A DNA stretch of 64,000 nt from Pohlia nutans. Lineage: Eukaryota > Streptophyta > Bryopsida > Bryales > Mniaceae. Each line of letters opens with the position of its first letter. The first letter of the stretch is position 1. Of the stretch, positions 34,581 to 45,926 are shown in pieces. The notes beneath the pieces are model-generated. The model was given only the letters and a program-made list of their open reading frames with translations. It was not told the origin of the DNA and made no database searches. A program made the position numbers and the translations under genes. The stretch is taken from positions 15,343,009 through 15,407,008 of the forward strand of contig CM040100.1 of NCBI GenBank assembly GCA_022496805.1, written 5' to 3'.

Positions 34581-35528
34581 GTTATATACTTATCTTGGCT
34601 ATTATATGGAATTTTTTTTGTTGTAATAAGAGAAATGTATTTGCCACGTGGCACCTGAGATTCAAAGGATCAACAAAGATGTCTTGAAAGGGGTAGTACA
34701 AAGAAGTCATAGTTCAAAAATGTCGTGTGTATTTGGACAGTAGTTGGTTAGGCCACTTTACATGAATGGCCAAAGTTAATTTGGAGCCCTAACATGTTTG
34801 AATCCTTGTAGCTAAATTGGTTGAATTCACAAAATCAAACCCCAAGGGCTTTACATGAAGGAGTCAAGGCCATTCCTTGAATTTCATATTCTAATGGGCT
34901 AAAATTATATTCTAATGCACTAAAGATAAAATACGACATGGCCTAGGAAAAGACATTGGGTTGAACCGAAATGGAAACCTAATTCACTTCCCTTAGGTTG
35001 TGTCATAGTTTCCTCCTTTTTTGGCCTGAGCCAATACTTCTTTTGAATTTGCTTCAGATTGAAATAGCCTTAGCCTGTCATGTAAAACATCCTTAATATT
35101 GAAGAAGCTTAGTGGATGAGGGAATATTGTCTTCAATATAACAAACCTCAGATATTGTTAAGTAGTACTTAATTCATCCCACTAAAATGTCATGATTTGA
35201 ACTTAAACTCTGTCCTAAATTAAAATTATGATTTTTAGGACAAAGGAGTAGACAAATATTGCTCACCACCTAATGTGCACTGCATACATGTATGACCCGG
35301 ATCACAAATTTAAACACTGATTTCCACCTCAAACATTCTCTCAAGATTGATTTCAACCATTAGTTATACTTTAATATCATTTCAACATTTGTCAATTGAT
35401 TTCGCTGAACTTTAAAGTGGCATAGCGGTGATAATGTTTCATGGTCCAAGTTGTTTTTCTGTGGGTCGAGCAAAAAAGGCTCTCTTGCCGTGTAATTAGG
35501 AGACCAAGGCATGACAATGCCGTTTTCT
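34581..35528. other. Intergenic, no gene seen
   Basis: No coding region, RNA gene or named repeat is recognised between the CACTA-like MITE and the microsatellite. Confidence 0.4.
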
Positions 35529-35945
35529 TATATAAATATAAATATATAAATATAAATATATAAATATATAAATATATAAATATATAAATATATAAATATA
35601 TAAATATATAAATATATAAATATATAAATATATAAATATATAAATATATAAATATATAAATATATAAATATATAAATATATAAATATATAAATATATAAA
35701 TATATAAATATATAAATATATAAATATATAAATATATAAATATATAAATATATAAATATATAAATATATAAATATATAAATATATAAATATATAAATATA
35801 TAAATATATAAATATATAAATATATAAATATATAAATATATAAATATATAAATATATAAATATATAAATATATAAATATATAAATATATAAATATATAAA
35901 TATATAAATATATAAATATATAAATATATAAATATATATATATAT
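35529..35945. repeat. (TATAAATA)n microsatellite, about 50 units
   Basis: About 415 bp consist almost wholly of the 8-bp unit ATATAAAT, with slight irregularity only at the two ends. The open frame on its reverse strand (repeating I-Y-L-Y/I-F) is an artefact of the repeat. Length is likely to be polymorphic and prone to assembly collapse. Confidence 0.95.
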
Positions 35946-37325
35946 TTGCCCAACATTCTTGGTTATTGTAATTAGATATACCCTAAATAAATCAACTCAC
36001 TCTCTTTTTGATGTAGTCATTCCTCCCGGTCCAAGCTTGTTTTACACCTATGAAGAGGCTTGAGAGCCTTAAAAATTGCATTTTTATGACGTGTGACGAT
36101 GAAAGTGCGACCATGAGAATTATCCATTTTTTTTGTCACCGCTCTTGGTCCACAATCTAAATTAGCCCTTACTACCCTAGAAGTACGACTTTTTTACTAG
36201 TGAAGTTTATTAGCATTTGAAAAACCTAAACCAAATTTCATTCTTGACGGCTACTAATAGCAACTCATTTTCTATTTTTTGTACTCGGATATCAAGATCG
36301 GTAGCTCGTGCTGAATATTTAATTAAAGTGCCAAAATGAAGCAAATATTATCCAAGTTCCTTGTATATCCTTGGAGATTCTGTTTTTAACTATAGAAAAT
36401 AGATTAAAAAAATTTCTTGAAAATTTGGGCATCTCTTTTTATAAATATTTTTTTGCCGACTATGATGGCTAAGTACGATATTGTAGGCGACTACCATAGT
36501 ACCATAGTAAGGTCACCACCCAACGAACAAATATTTAATATTTCTTGAAAAATCAGATTTGTTTATCAAAAAATGAATTTCTTGATTTTTGTTTTTGATT
36601 AAAAGAAATGATTAAAAATGACCCAATACAACTTAGAAATAGAAAAATATTGTGTAAAATAATTTATTCTATTTTCGTTTTTTGTCCTCATAATTTCCGG
36701 TTTTTTACGTTTTTTTTTTGAATTGTTTTTTTTGGCAAATCTGCTATGATACTACAGTATGTAAATTAGTGTGAAATGTTGAAAAATAGTATGGGGGTAA
36801 ACGTGAACAATCGTGGGTTGTTGCACAACAGAGTGGAAATCATACAACAATCAAGCCGGGAGGAGGAATTCCGGAAACTACACTGACGCGCTACCCTCTC
36901 TACCTTTCTCCGTCTCTCTCCTAACCTGCGCATATTCGGGCCGCGTTTGACCTCAAGATCAGTGTTCTCCTCCCGTCCACCTTTCATTTGCTTCTTCTCG
37001 CACACGACACGATGCAGAAATGAGTGAGTTCTATCATACAGACAAACAGACTTTTTCTTGGAATATCAAATTCGTTCCGGATCTAACTCTTTTCACGAGC
37101 GATTTCGCCTTTCTTTTTTCTTTTTTTGATATTAAATCCTTTCGCGGATCGGACTTTTTTTTTCCCGAACTAGAGCAAAACCTAACTCAAATTTTGTATC
37201 AATGTTGAGGAAGGCGAGTATGAGATCCAGTCGTGCATTGCATTGGTAGAATTCGTCGATTGATCCGAGATCTAAAGGATGGAATAGTGTCAAAATCATA
37301 ACCCTAGGGATGTGAGTTTAGCAAA
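35946..37325. other. 5' flank of the GT14 gene
   Basis: 36500-36750 is an inverted homologue of 31340-31500 (shared AATTTCTTGATTTT and CCATTTTTAATCA-type words). 36340-36470 has a copy of the AT-rich repeat. From about 36850 the composition becomes less AT-rich, probably promoter and 5' UTR. Confidence 0.45.
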
Positions 37326-40300
37326 ATGCAAGGGGAGAGCAAGAGGTTGCTGAGCCGGGACGTAGAGGAGGGGGAGCAGCAACCAAGGCAAAAACCACAG
37401 AAGCAACGAGAATGGCCTTCGAAGCTACGAAACTTGTTGTTCTTCTTCATTTTTCTGGGCACCGGGGTGTTGATAGGCTTGGTAGGTTCGTCTCTTCTAC
37501 CTCTGGGGACTGACATGTCGTCCTACTTCAGTGGTTACGCGCCCACGGCCTCCATGGTGTTGGACTCCATGTTCCCCGTGCAGCATGGGATGGACGACGA
37601 AGAGCTTTTGTGGCGATCTTCCATGGTGCCTCATCGCCCTGAGAATCCCTTTGCGGGGAGGAAGAAGATCGCCTTCATGTTCCTCACTGCAGGTCCTTTG
37701 CCTCTGGCCTCCCTCTGGGAGGCTTTCTTTCAAGGCCAGGAGGGGCTTTTCTCTGTTTATGTTCATTCGCATCCCAACCACCAGCCGGAATTCTCCAGCG
37801 CCTCTGTGTTCTACGGTCGCCACATCCCTAGCCAGGTAATTATGTGTTCAAACTTTTGTTTCTTGAGCCTGGTTGTTTTGTACTCCCTCCGTCCTCAAAA
37901 AACATAAATTTCCTGGATACAAATTTGCTTTTTGTAAAGCGAAATATGGCTTGCAAGTTTTAGAACTTTTCAAACTTCTTCATGTTTATGCTTGTGCACA
38001 AATTCTCCATGTTAATGTTTATGCAACTTTGAGAATATGGTGCACAAACATAAACATGGAGGATTTGAGAACTGTAATTTAGAGTATTTGTTTAGTTACA
38101 ATTTTTTTACATGATATTGTTGTTGACATATGAAAGAAGATTCCAGTGCACCAAAGAATATGTCGTTTGCATATCATATGCAAAAGTTATAAACGATCAA
38201 AGTTTTATAGGACACATTGTTAGATAGACACTTATTTTCAGAGACAATTCTTACACTAGCATGGACACTTACTGGAGTTACTGGTATTTGTCGATGGAGG
38301 GAGTATTCTTTTTAGCAGAAAAGGTTACTTCTTTACCGTGGACGTTTTTGTTATTGCAATTACGAATGTTCATCTTCAATTGGTATGTTCTAATTAGGTT
38401 TGTAGGGAATGATCTCATTTTTATTCTGGTCTTTTTCTTTTTGTTAATGCTGGGTCTCATATCTGCGTAATTTAGGACTCTGCAAGTCAATACAGGGAGT
38501 GCGAATCAAATTTGACCTAGGGCACTATGTCGGTATTCTATAGAACGTTGGCAGGTCTTCTATATTCTGCTAACTTGTGCTATCGAGGACCTAGAGGAGG
38601 AAACCCGGCATACTGCACGGTTTCTTCCTCTAGGGCTAATGCTTTGAATGGTATTATATGCTTCACGATGCTCTTTGGATATCCTCATGAATCACAAACC
38701 CTATGGAACGGCTTTGTGGTAAAGCTAGAATGGCCGCTAGGTTGTTGTCTAGGCTGTCATGTTTAGGGTTTAACGATTATTTACAAAAAGGGGGTTTATA
38801 GAGGTTGACCTCATTGACTTTTGGTTTTTTTCCCTCCAGGTCTCGTGCTTTGAATGATACTATAGGCTTCATGGTGCTCTTTGAATTCCTCATAAACTAC
38901 AGAGCGAATAGGCTTTGTTATAAAGCCAGAACGGCTGCTTGTTGTGGAGGCCGTCATGCTTAGGGTCTAATCAATCATTTACAGAAAGGGTGTCCTAGAG
39001 GTTGGTTTCATTGACCTTTTGATTTTTGTAAATACACTATAGGTACGGTCCTCTATTCTCCGGAAATTACTTCGTTGCTTTCTATAGAACGTTGGTGGAT
39101 CCTCTATACTACTACTGTCCCCCATAGACTGTATTTTTCTTGACAGCAGGGAGTATATTCATGTTTACTGCTTGAGAGGTAGTTGAGAACTAAGATTAGG
39201 TTCACACGATCGGAAACGCATACCGGTAGCTGCATTTAATCGGTTCTTTTCTGATTTTGAGTTTTAGACAAGTGGAAGTTGTTGTGCAAAGAGAGATGAG
39301 TCATCTTTCCTTTTGAGGTTCAATGTTGCTCTGGTATAATAACATGACAAAAGGAGAGACAATTCAGGAGCCTATAAAAAGTGCAAAATTTCCAAAGAAC
39401 TTTACCTAGAAATCTGAAACTTAAGAAATTTCACATTTTGTGCTCTAGAATCTCCTCTGTGTGCCAGCCTGAGGAAGTATGAAAAGCTTCCTCTTCCAAT
39501 TGTATGAACCGGGCATAAAGATTTGTGCTGAGGAAGTCACATTTCTGGTTTCAAATGTAACCTGCTTCAAACTTAGATCCAGTAGTGTTTTATTTTTTTG
39601 TGGCTGACTAAATCAGAGTGAGATTTCTTCCTTTGAGCCTAATTATGATGGAATGTTTCACGGTCATCATCTCTTAATTTGCTTACTGATATCTGTGCAA
39701 ATTAAATGATGTGGCAGCCCGTGGTGTGGGGCGAGGTGTCAATCGTGGACGCAGAGCGGCGTCTTCTCGCCAACGCATTGTTGGACTTGGGCAACGAGCG
39801 TTTCATCCTGTTATCAGAGAGCTGTGTACCTCTCTTCAACTTCACCTTCTTCTACGACTACATCACCAAGGCAGACAAGAGTTTCATTTCGGCGTTCGAC
39901 GACCCATCGCCCTACGGCCGAGGCAGGTACAACCCAGGCATGTTACCGGAGATTTCCATCGAGCAGTTTCGCAAAGGAGGGCAATGGTTCGAGCTGCAAC
40001 GAGAGCTGGCCATTGAGGTGGTGTCAGATGTGAAGTATTATCCCAAGTTCCGCGACTTTTGCCGGCCTCATTGCTACATTGATGAGCACTACATTCAGAC
40101 CATGCTGTTCATCACCAACGGGGAGAAGTTGGCTGGCCGGGGGTTGACTTACACCGACTGGTCCCGGGGAGGCTCTCACCCTGCCACTTTTGTGCACAAG
40201 GATATCACAGATGAGTTCCTGGACCGCTTGCGGAATGACCGGAGTTGCGTCTATAATGGCCAGCCTGGTCATGTGTGCTGGTTAGTCGCTAGGAAATTTT

Positions 40301-40347
40301 CCCAGAGCACGTTGCAACCTATCTTACAGCATTCTTTGTATACTTAG
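37326..40347 (+). CDS. GT14/DUF266 Core-2/I-branching-type glycosyltransferase, 2 exons, 379 aa
   Basis: Exon 1 is 37326-37835 and exon 2 is 39718-40347. The junction is phase 0 (CAG then CCC), donor GTAATT and acceptor TGGCAG. The protein is a type II membrane protein: a basic N-terminus, then LLFFFIFLGTGVLIGLVGSSL at about residues 37-57. The catalytic domain begins KIAFMFLTAGPLPLASLWE and FSVYVHSHP. It continues with WGEVSIVDAERRLLANALLD, ERFILLSESCVPLFNF, GRYNPGM, CYIDEHYIQTML, LTYTDWSRGGSHPATF and the final CWLVARKFSQSTLQP. These are the standard blocks of the plant Golgi family related to Core-2/I-branching N-acetylglucosaminyltransferases. The donor and acceptor substrates of plant members are largely unresolved. 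The gene looks intact and of usual length. Its single intron holds a Stowaway element and a tandem repeat. Confidence 0.92.
37881..38305. mobile_element. Stowaway MITE in the GT14 intron
   Basis: It starts TACTCCCTCCGTCCTCAAAA and ends TCGATGGAGGGAGTA, the canonical Stowaway termini with TA target sites. At about 425 bp it is longer than usual and may be composite. Confidence 0.8.
38625..39030. repeat. Tandem duplication (about 200-bp unit) in the GT14 intron
   Basis: 38630-38815 and 38840-39030 share GCTTTGAATG(G/A)TA(T/C)TAT, GATGCTCTTTG/GGTGCTCTTTG, CTTTGT(G/T)(G/A)TAAAG and AGAGGTTG. CTATAGAACGTTGG also recurs at 38540 and 39080. Non-coding. Confidence 0.65.
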
Positions 40348-40532
40348 ATTATTATTTCCAGATGTCTAATTCATTTCTTTGTTGCCAATTCATTTTTGCT
40401 TTAATTTTGTGGCACTTCCAAAAAAAAATTGTTCGACAAGCCAAGTAGTTTGTTTTGCTCTGCCTCGTGAAGCTGGTGCTTGTAGAAGGCACTGGAACAA
40501 AGTTCTTCATAATATCTACCTACCATTAACCC
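40348..40532 (+). other. 3' flank of the GT14 gene
   Basis: AT-rich sequence following the TAG stop, presumably 3' UTR. No clear polyadenylation signal was fixed. Confidence 0.35.
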
Positions 40533-41385
40533 TTAACCCTTTGCAACCACATTTTGGTTGCAGAGGCATGTTTTTGCAAACCCCCGTAAGATCTACTCTG
40601 AACCAAGCATCAATGTCGCCAAGCATCAATGTCGTAAGTCTAGATGTGGGGATTCATCTCAGGCACACACTACAAAAAGAAATTTTTGATTTGGAGTTGT
40701 GAAGCTATCAAAATACCTATGAACAAAACACTAAAATATTGCAAATGCTTCAAAATGCATCAAAATACAGCAAATCCTTACAAATACAAGATGACAAACT
40801 TCTAGACACATGTAATTTTGCATTCTGACATGTAGTATGTGGTATTTCGTGTGTTTGGAAGTTTGTTATCTTGTGTGTTTTTTTTGGATTGTGTTTTCTT
40901 GTTCATGTTCCATTAGTGTATGTATTCTAATCTTGACCAATATACCAACTCCTTTCAAATTTATACGTATAAATTTTTGTCCTAAACTGTATATGGATAA
41001 CTCACTCTCACTTATGCAATTCACAATAATTATGTGGGAGTCCGTTCTTGACATGAACGATTGCAATAGAGAGGTGTTCGTATAGTCATTGAAGAACCTC
41101 TTCACTTTCATCTTTGAAAATTAAACCCAAACTCTATTTAACTTTGAAGTCACCTACCCTCCAAAATCTAATCTTTGAGCGTGTATTATACGGTTCCAGA
41201 CATACTATAACCTTCCATCCGATCTTACCAAGGTTTAATCGACACTTGTTTGATAAAGCTATGTTTACGATTACAAGGTTAAATATTATTAAAAATATTT
41301 ATTTCTGATTTCAACAAAGAGAGTTTCAAAACAATATCACCAAAAAAAGTGTGATTCATCTAAAACTACCTTGGGCTCTAAAGTC
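40533..41385. mobile_element. Old TTAA-type element, relative of 11665-12491 in opposite orientation
   Basis: The left end is TTAACCCTTTGCAACCAC, followed by TTGCAGAGGCATGTTTTTG, which matches the reverse complement of the right end of 11665-12491. The homology continues through ATTGTGTTTTCTTGTTCATG to the TTTCAACAAAGAGAGTTT block. The right terminus has decayed. Confidence 0.65.
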
Positions 41386-42153
41386 ATGCACTTTTTCTCA
41401 TTTTTGAGGGTCATTTTCATAATTTTCCTTTCATTTTTTTTGAGAAATTTCTTTTTGGACATTATAATATACATCAAAATAAAGAAAAATACGTAATTTA
41501 TTACCTTAATTGATCAAAGTATCAATTTTTATCATTACTCCAAAGTAGGTCATCAAAAGAGTGATTGTGAGACCGTTTTCTTCAATTTGGATGATGGGAT
41601 GAACTTAAACTTAAAAGTTTAAAGATCAAAAGAACGAAATAGTCATTTGGCACTCTTTGAAAAAAAATTCATAATTGGACAAAACCTCAGGGAATTATGC
41701 ATCGTCAAATTTTTGTTGACTTTAGGTTATCAAGAGTTAAAAGATGTGTATATCTCACTTAATACTGATTATTTTAAGAAATTAACAATTCAAATAGATG
41801 TGTTGGGATATTATGTAACCTACGCTTACTATGTTAGCAAAAAATTATAATCTAATTCCTTGACTGTATATTAAAAGAATTAATTTTAATATACTGAACC
41901 CTTTTAGAGGCCCCATTGAGGATGCTCTAACCACATTTTTCTGAATATAATTTAAGAAAATAAAAAAAAGGTGATCCTTAATATACAAATAGTCACTCAA
42001 ATTCAATTCTCTTAAGCATCCATATGTTTGGACTCTCCATCTACAAGCTTCCAAAAATTCTTAGATTGAAAAGGGTCACTTTAATTGATCATATTCGAGT
42101 TATTCTTAAAGTCATCTTGTATTTGAAAAAGACACTATGTGTTTTGCTTTGGC

Positions 42154-42395
42154 ATACTCTTATTTGTTCACTCCAAATAGTTATAAGGCATAGAAAAACT
42201 TTGTGGTCTCTCATTATTAGGTGTGTAAGGGCTTGGTGGTGTCAAAGCTCAAGGAAAATTAGTTTAGCCGTCATTTTGATGGCTAAATTCAATTTCCATG
42301 AATTTAAAAATCACTATGCTCTTATACACCTAATAATGAGAGACCACAATGCTCTTCCATACCTAATAACTATCTAGAATGAATAAATAAGAGTA
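42154..42395. mobile_element. Inverted-repeat MITE (about 240 bp) with TA flanks
   Basis: TACTCTTATTTGTTCA at the left mirrors TGAATAAATAAGAGTA at the right. The inner arms GGTCTCTCATTATTAGGTGT and ACACCTAATAATGAGAGACC are exact complements. A partial copy is at 30426-30560. Confidence 0.75.
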
Positions 42396-42552
42396 TATTT
42401 AAGAAAAAGACATGGTATCTTAAACATAACTCAAATAAAGTCAAATTTTATATCATTAAACTTAGTAAAGAATATTGCATGTGCTGGCCAAAGAGAATTA
42501 GATTGGACAAATGAAAGTCCTGGGCATATGACCTACATAAAACTGTAACCAA

Positions 42553-44400
42553 CTTGCTTGTGCTTGCCTGATGAGGAATTTCAGTAGTAGCTGACTATCA
42601 AGTGGCGCAGTCAGATCATGAAGCGATTGAAAATTTGAGATAAGGAACGATCTTCACTTCCTTCCGAAATGAAGTATAGAGCTCAGTATAGAGCTCACAG
42701 CCACTAAGTTACATCTGAGCTCCGGAATAACTCTAAACCTTCAAACATCTCCGACGAAACTGGCTCTTCACACCATTTTCACACCACTTTCAGCACTTTG
42801 ACAAAGTCAAATTTACTGTAGGACATCAGAAACAGTCTACGGAAACAGCTCCGGCAATTTCCCTTACTGCTCGCCCTGTCCTCCGACTACTTCAGAGGCT
42901 CCCAAACCCCAGCACCTTCGCACCGTCACGCATCTGAAACTTGCGCTTGCTTGCCTGCGAGGAGCTGTGTTGGAACTAGGTCCCCTGGCTATGCCGTTCA
43001 TACTCTCCACATCCATTGATCACCGGCCCAGGCGATCCGTCGACTGGTAAGATCAGCTTTCCGTTATTGTACGTTGCGATCTTGTTGAACGTGGGATCAG
43101 TTCATTTGGGCTTCACTGCTTTTTCTTGTTCTTAGAACCGCCCTTGAGTTTTGAAAGTTTGGTTGGTTGTCGGTGCTCCAGCTCAATACTTTGCGAGTGT
43201 CAGAGACATTTCCGCTCTTCACTCGTTCACAGGTATTTGCATTTCGCACTACGTATGTGGCGTCTATGCTCTCTTGGTTTCTTGCGTGCTTGGGAGGAGC
43301 TGTGTCCGAGGTAGGACTGGCGGCGTTGTCGGTGATTGTCTAAAGCTGCTCACGACATCGATCACCTGGCGGATTCCTTTCAGGTAAGCTTGTTCGCTTC
43401 TTCATCTTGTTGTTCTTGCAATCCTGTTGAGCATAATAATAACCTCCCTTGACACGATGGCAACATGTAACTTACCTGCTTCTGCTCAGGAATTGATCGA
43501 GTAGCAGCTGACTATCATCTGGCGAAGTAAGCTCACGAAGCGATCGAGATAAGGAACTGAGATCATCCCCTCCTTGCAGAGTGTCTGGCATAGCCAGTAC
43601 TCAATAGACCTCCAAGCCACCATATCTGGATCTTACAAGCTTCGGAGGAACTGCAGAACGTCATTACTTATGTGCCCATCTCACCACTTTCATCCGTTCG
43701 ACAGAGTCAAAATCACTGTAGAGCATTAGAAACAGTCCACGGAAACAGCTCAGCTCAGGCATATTCTACCGTTACTGCTCACCTTGCCGTCCGACTGCTT
43801 GAGAGGCTCCCCAACCCCAGCACGATCTTCGCCAGGGTTTGCATTTCGCACCACCACGCATCTGAAGCCTGCGCTTTCTTGCTTGTGAGGGGCTCTATCG
43901 GGAGCTAGGAACGTTGGTGTTGCCGTTCATACTATCTGCATCGATCACCGGCCCAGCTGATCCGTTGACGGGTAAGCGGCATCTCGTTGCTGTTGCGATC
44001 CTGTTGAACGTGGAATCAATTGGGCTTCACTGCTTGTTGATCTTCTCTGGACCGCCGTTGAATTTTGAGTGTTTGGTTGGTTGTCGGTGCTGCAGCTCAA
44101 TAATTTGCGATTGTCAGACACTTCCGCCCCTCACTCCTTCGCAGGGATTTGCATTTCGCACCACGCATCTGCAGTTTATGCTCTCTTGCTTGCATCAGGA
44201 GTATACGCTCTCTTCTCTTGCTTACTTGTTTGGGAGGAGCTGTGAGGAGCTGTGTCGGAGGTACGACAGCCGGGGTTGCTGTTGATTCTCTGAAGCTGCT
44301 CACGACATTGATCACCTGACGGAATCCTTTACTGGTAAACTTGTTGGCTTCTTCATCCTATTCTTGTCGTGATTCCGTTGAAGGTCCAGCATATTTCTCT
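42553..44400 (+). repeat. Tandemly duplicated leader/promoter region of the kinase (about 0.92 kb unit, 2 copies)
   Basis: Unit 1 (about 42553-43390) and unit 2 (about 43486-44340) align with a 910-930 bp offset. Shared words include TTTGGTTGGTTGTCGGTGCT, GGAGGAGCTGTG, TCTAAAGCTGCTCACGACAT versus TCTGAAGCTGCTCACGACAT, and GTAAxCTTGTT. It is markedly less AT-rich than its surroundings, suggesting transcribed leader or promoter. GTAAGC and GTAAAC after the repeated block could serve as donor sites of non-coding first exons. Open frames in it (up to 123 codons) show no recognisable protein. Confidence 0.65.
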
Positions 44401-44600
44401 TCTCTAGATGTTGAGAGTATTCTATGATTGCAAAGTTGTCTCAGATTGTGCATGCAGCTCTCACTCTAATAGCGTTGGCATTATGCTTTCCATTCCTAAT
44501 ATTTTTGGGGAGCAATTCCCATCCTTACATCTTGACTTTGTTCCACAGAATGATTGGCACAGCGATTGCATTCAAGCAGTGAAGTATTCCTCAAATAGTG

Positions 44601-45926
44601 ATGGCAAGTATTAGTGGATGCTCACACGAGCTCATAGATTTGCGTTTGTCCGATCCTTCTTGTACAATGGATGAGTCAAGCAAGAAGTCGGATCTTGGCA
44701 TAAGGACAGGAGTGAATGAAGACGATTATGCATCCGCGTCAACGTTGTATTTCTCAACCTTGGAGAAGGAGATCGAGCAATCCAAGGCTCACTGGAGCAC
44801 ATTGGTGGATCACTCGTGCGACACGGATTACAAAGAAGTGAACTTTGGAATGAGCAATGAGCAAGAGTTTCGGGCTTTGCAAAGGCGTCCCACTTGGGGT
44901 GATTTTTTTGCGAATTTTAGTGGAGATGGGATATCCACCGGTTTTGATCATGAAGATCATGGTGAATTGGTGGTTGGGAAGAAGTTTGCAGAGGGCGGCC
45001 AAGCTGAGCTCTATGAAGCCCACATCAAGTGGAATGATGCAAGCTATGGGGAGCGTGCTAAAAAAAGGGGCACTGAATATGTGCTCAAGGTCTTCAAGGA
45101 GGGGACTCTCTTAAAACATGTGAAGTCGCAATTGCCCGAAGGGTTGCTAAAATACCATGTCGAGAAGCTCAAAAATTGGATGTCTCCTACACCAAAGCTG
45201 TTTCCACGGTATTCTAGTAATGTACTTCGGGGAATATTGTTGAAGAGTGGAAGATTTGCATTCCTTATGCACAAGGAACATTTTGATTTGCGTACTTTGA
45301 TTGAGCGCAAGATGAAATTGGAGGTTTGTGGTGAAGACCATGGACCATTTTCTCAAGACGAAGCTGAATTATTGATGTATCATGTTGCTTTGGGGGTGGA
45401 ATGGCTGCACAATCGTGACATTGTTCACAGAGACTTGAAGGCATCAAATGTCCTAGTACAGGAATTTGAAACTGGTTGGCCAAGATTGATTTGTTATGTG
45501 GCAGACTATGAATGCTCTGTTGGAGTTGTTGGCACGACTTTCTTTAGGGCACCCGAGTTTTTGTTGGCGTGCAAAGAGCGGAAGGTGAGCGAGAGGCCCG
45601 AGGTGTTTTCAAGAGCAGCAGATGTTTATAGCTACGCAATGACTTGCTATGAGATCTTGACTGGGAAGCTTCCGTTTGAAGGTCATCCATTGAGTGAGGA
45701 CAGCTCTTTATTGATTGATCTTGTGATCAATCAGCAGCTACGCCTTGTGGTACCCACATATGTTGAAAATTGGACCCGTGAACTATTGAATGGATGTTGG
45801 CAATCTGATCCTAGCGCAAGACCTAGAATTGGAGAAATATTGAATGTACTTTCAACTAATTCAACATATGTTAAAAGAGAGGAAGTTTCGTTGAAGGATG
45901 AATATGGTGAAAATTATAGATGGTAG
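44601..45926 (+). CDS. Intronless protein kinase-domain protein, 441 aa
   Basis: The first ATG after an in-frame TGA (44580) is at 44601; stop TAG at 45924. Residues 1-120 are acidic with a conserved-looking segment EQEFRALQRRPTWGDFF. The kinase domain follows: the glycine loop is replaced by KKFAEGGQAELYEA (about 127-140), the ATP lysine is in YVLKVFK (about 163), the catalytic loop is IVHRDLKASNVLV (about 275-287), the DFG position reads ADYE (Asp about 302), then GTTFFRAPE and DVYSYAMTCYEILTGKLPFE. The C-lobe ends WQSDPSARPRI. Lys, HRD Asp and the metal-binding Asp are kept, so activity is possible despite the altered glycine loop and DFG glycine. From memory it resembles large kinase families of seed-free plants; no substrate is inferable. 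Flanks of a lost paralogue lie at 14430-15400. Confidence 0.88.
   Translation: MASISGCSHELIDLRLSDPSCTMDESSKKSDLGIRTGVNEDDYASASTLYFSTLEKEIEQSKAHWSTLVDHSCDTDYKEVNFGMSNEQEFRALQRRPTWGDFFANFSGDGISTGFDHEDHGELVVGKKFAEGGQAELYEAHIKWNDASYGERAKKRGTEYVLKVFKEGTLLKHVKSQLPEGLLKYHVEKLKNWMSPTPKLFPRYSSNVLRGILLKSGRFAFLMHKEHFDLRTLIERKMKLEVCGEDHGPFSQDEAELLMYHVALGVEWLHNRDIVHRDLKASNVLVQEFETGWPRLICYVADYECSVGVVGTTFFRAPEFLLACKERKVSERPEVFSRAADVYSYAMTCYEILTGKLPFEGHPLSEDSSLLIDLVINQQLRLVVPTYVENWTRELLNGCWQSDPSARPRIGEILNVLSTNSTYVKREEVSLKDEYGENYRW

Noticed and set aside
35528..35956. 142-codon reverse-strand frame of repeating I/Y/L/F
   Set aside because: It is only the translation of the TATAAATA microsatellite.
37497..37823. 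108-codon minus-strand frame
   Set aside because: Shadow of GT14 exon 1, which has recognisable family motifs on the plus strand.
43914..44285. 123-codon plus-strand frame upstream of the kinase
   Set aside because: It lies in the duplicated leader, shows no known domain, and its frame is not preserved in the first unit.
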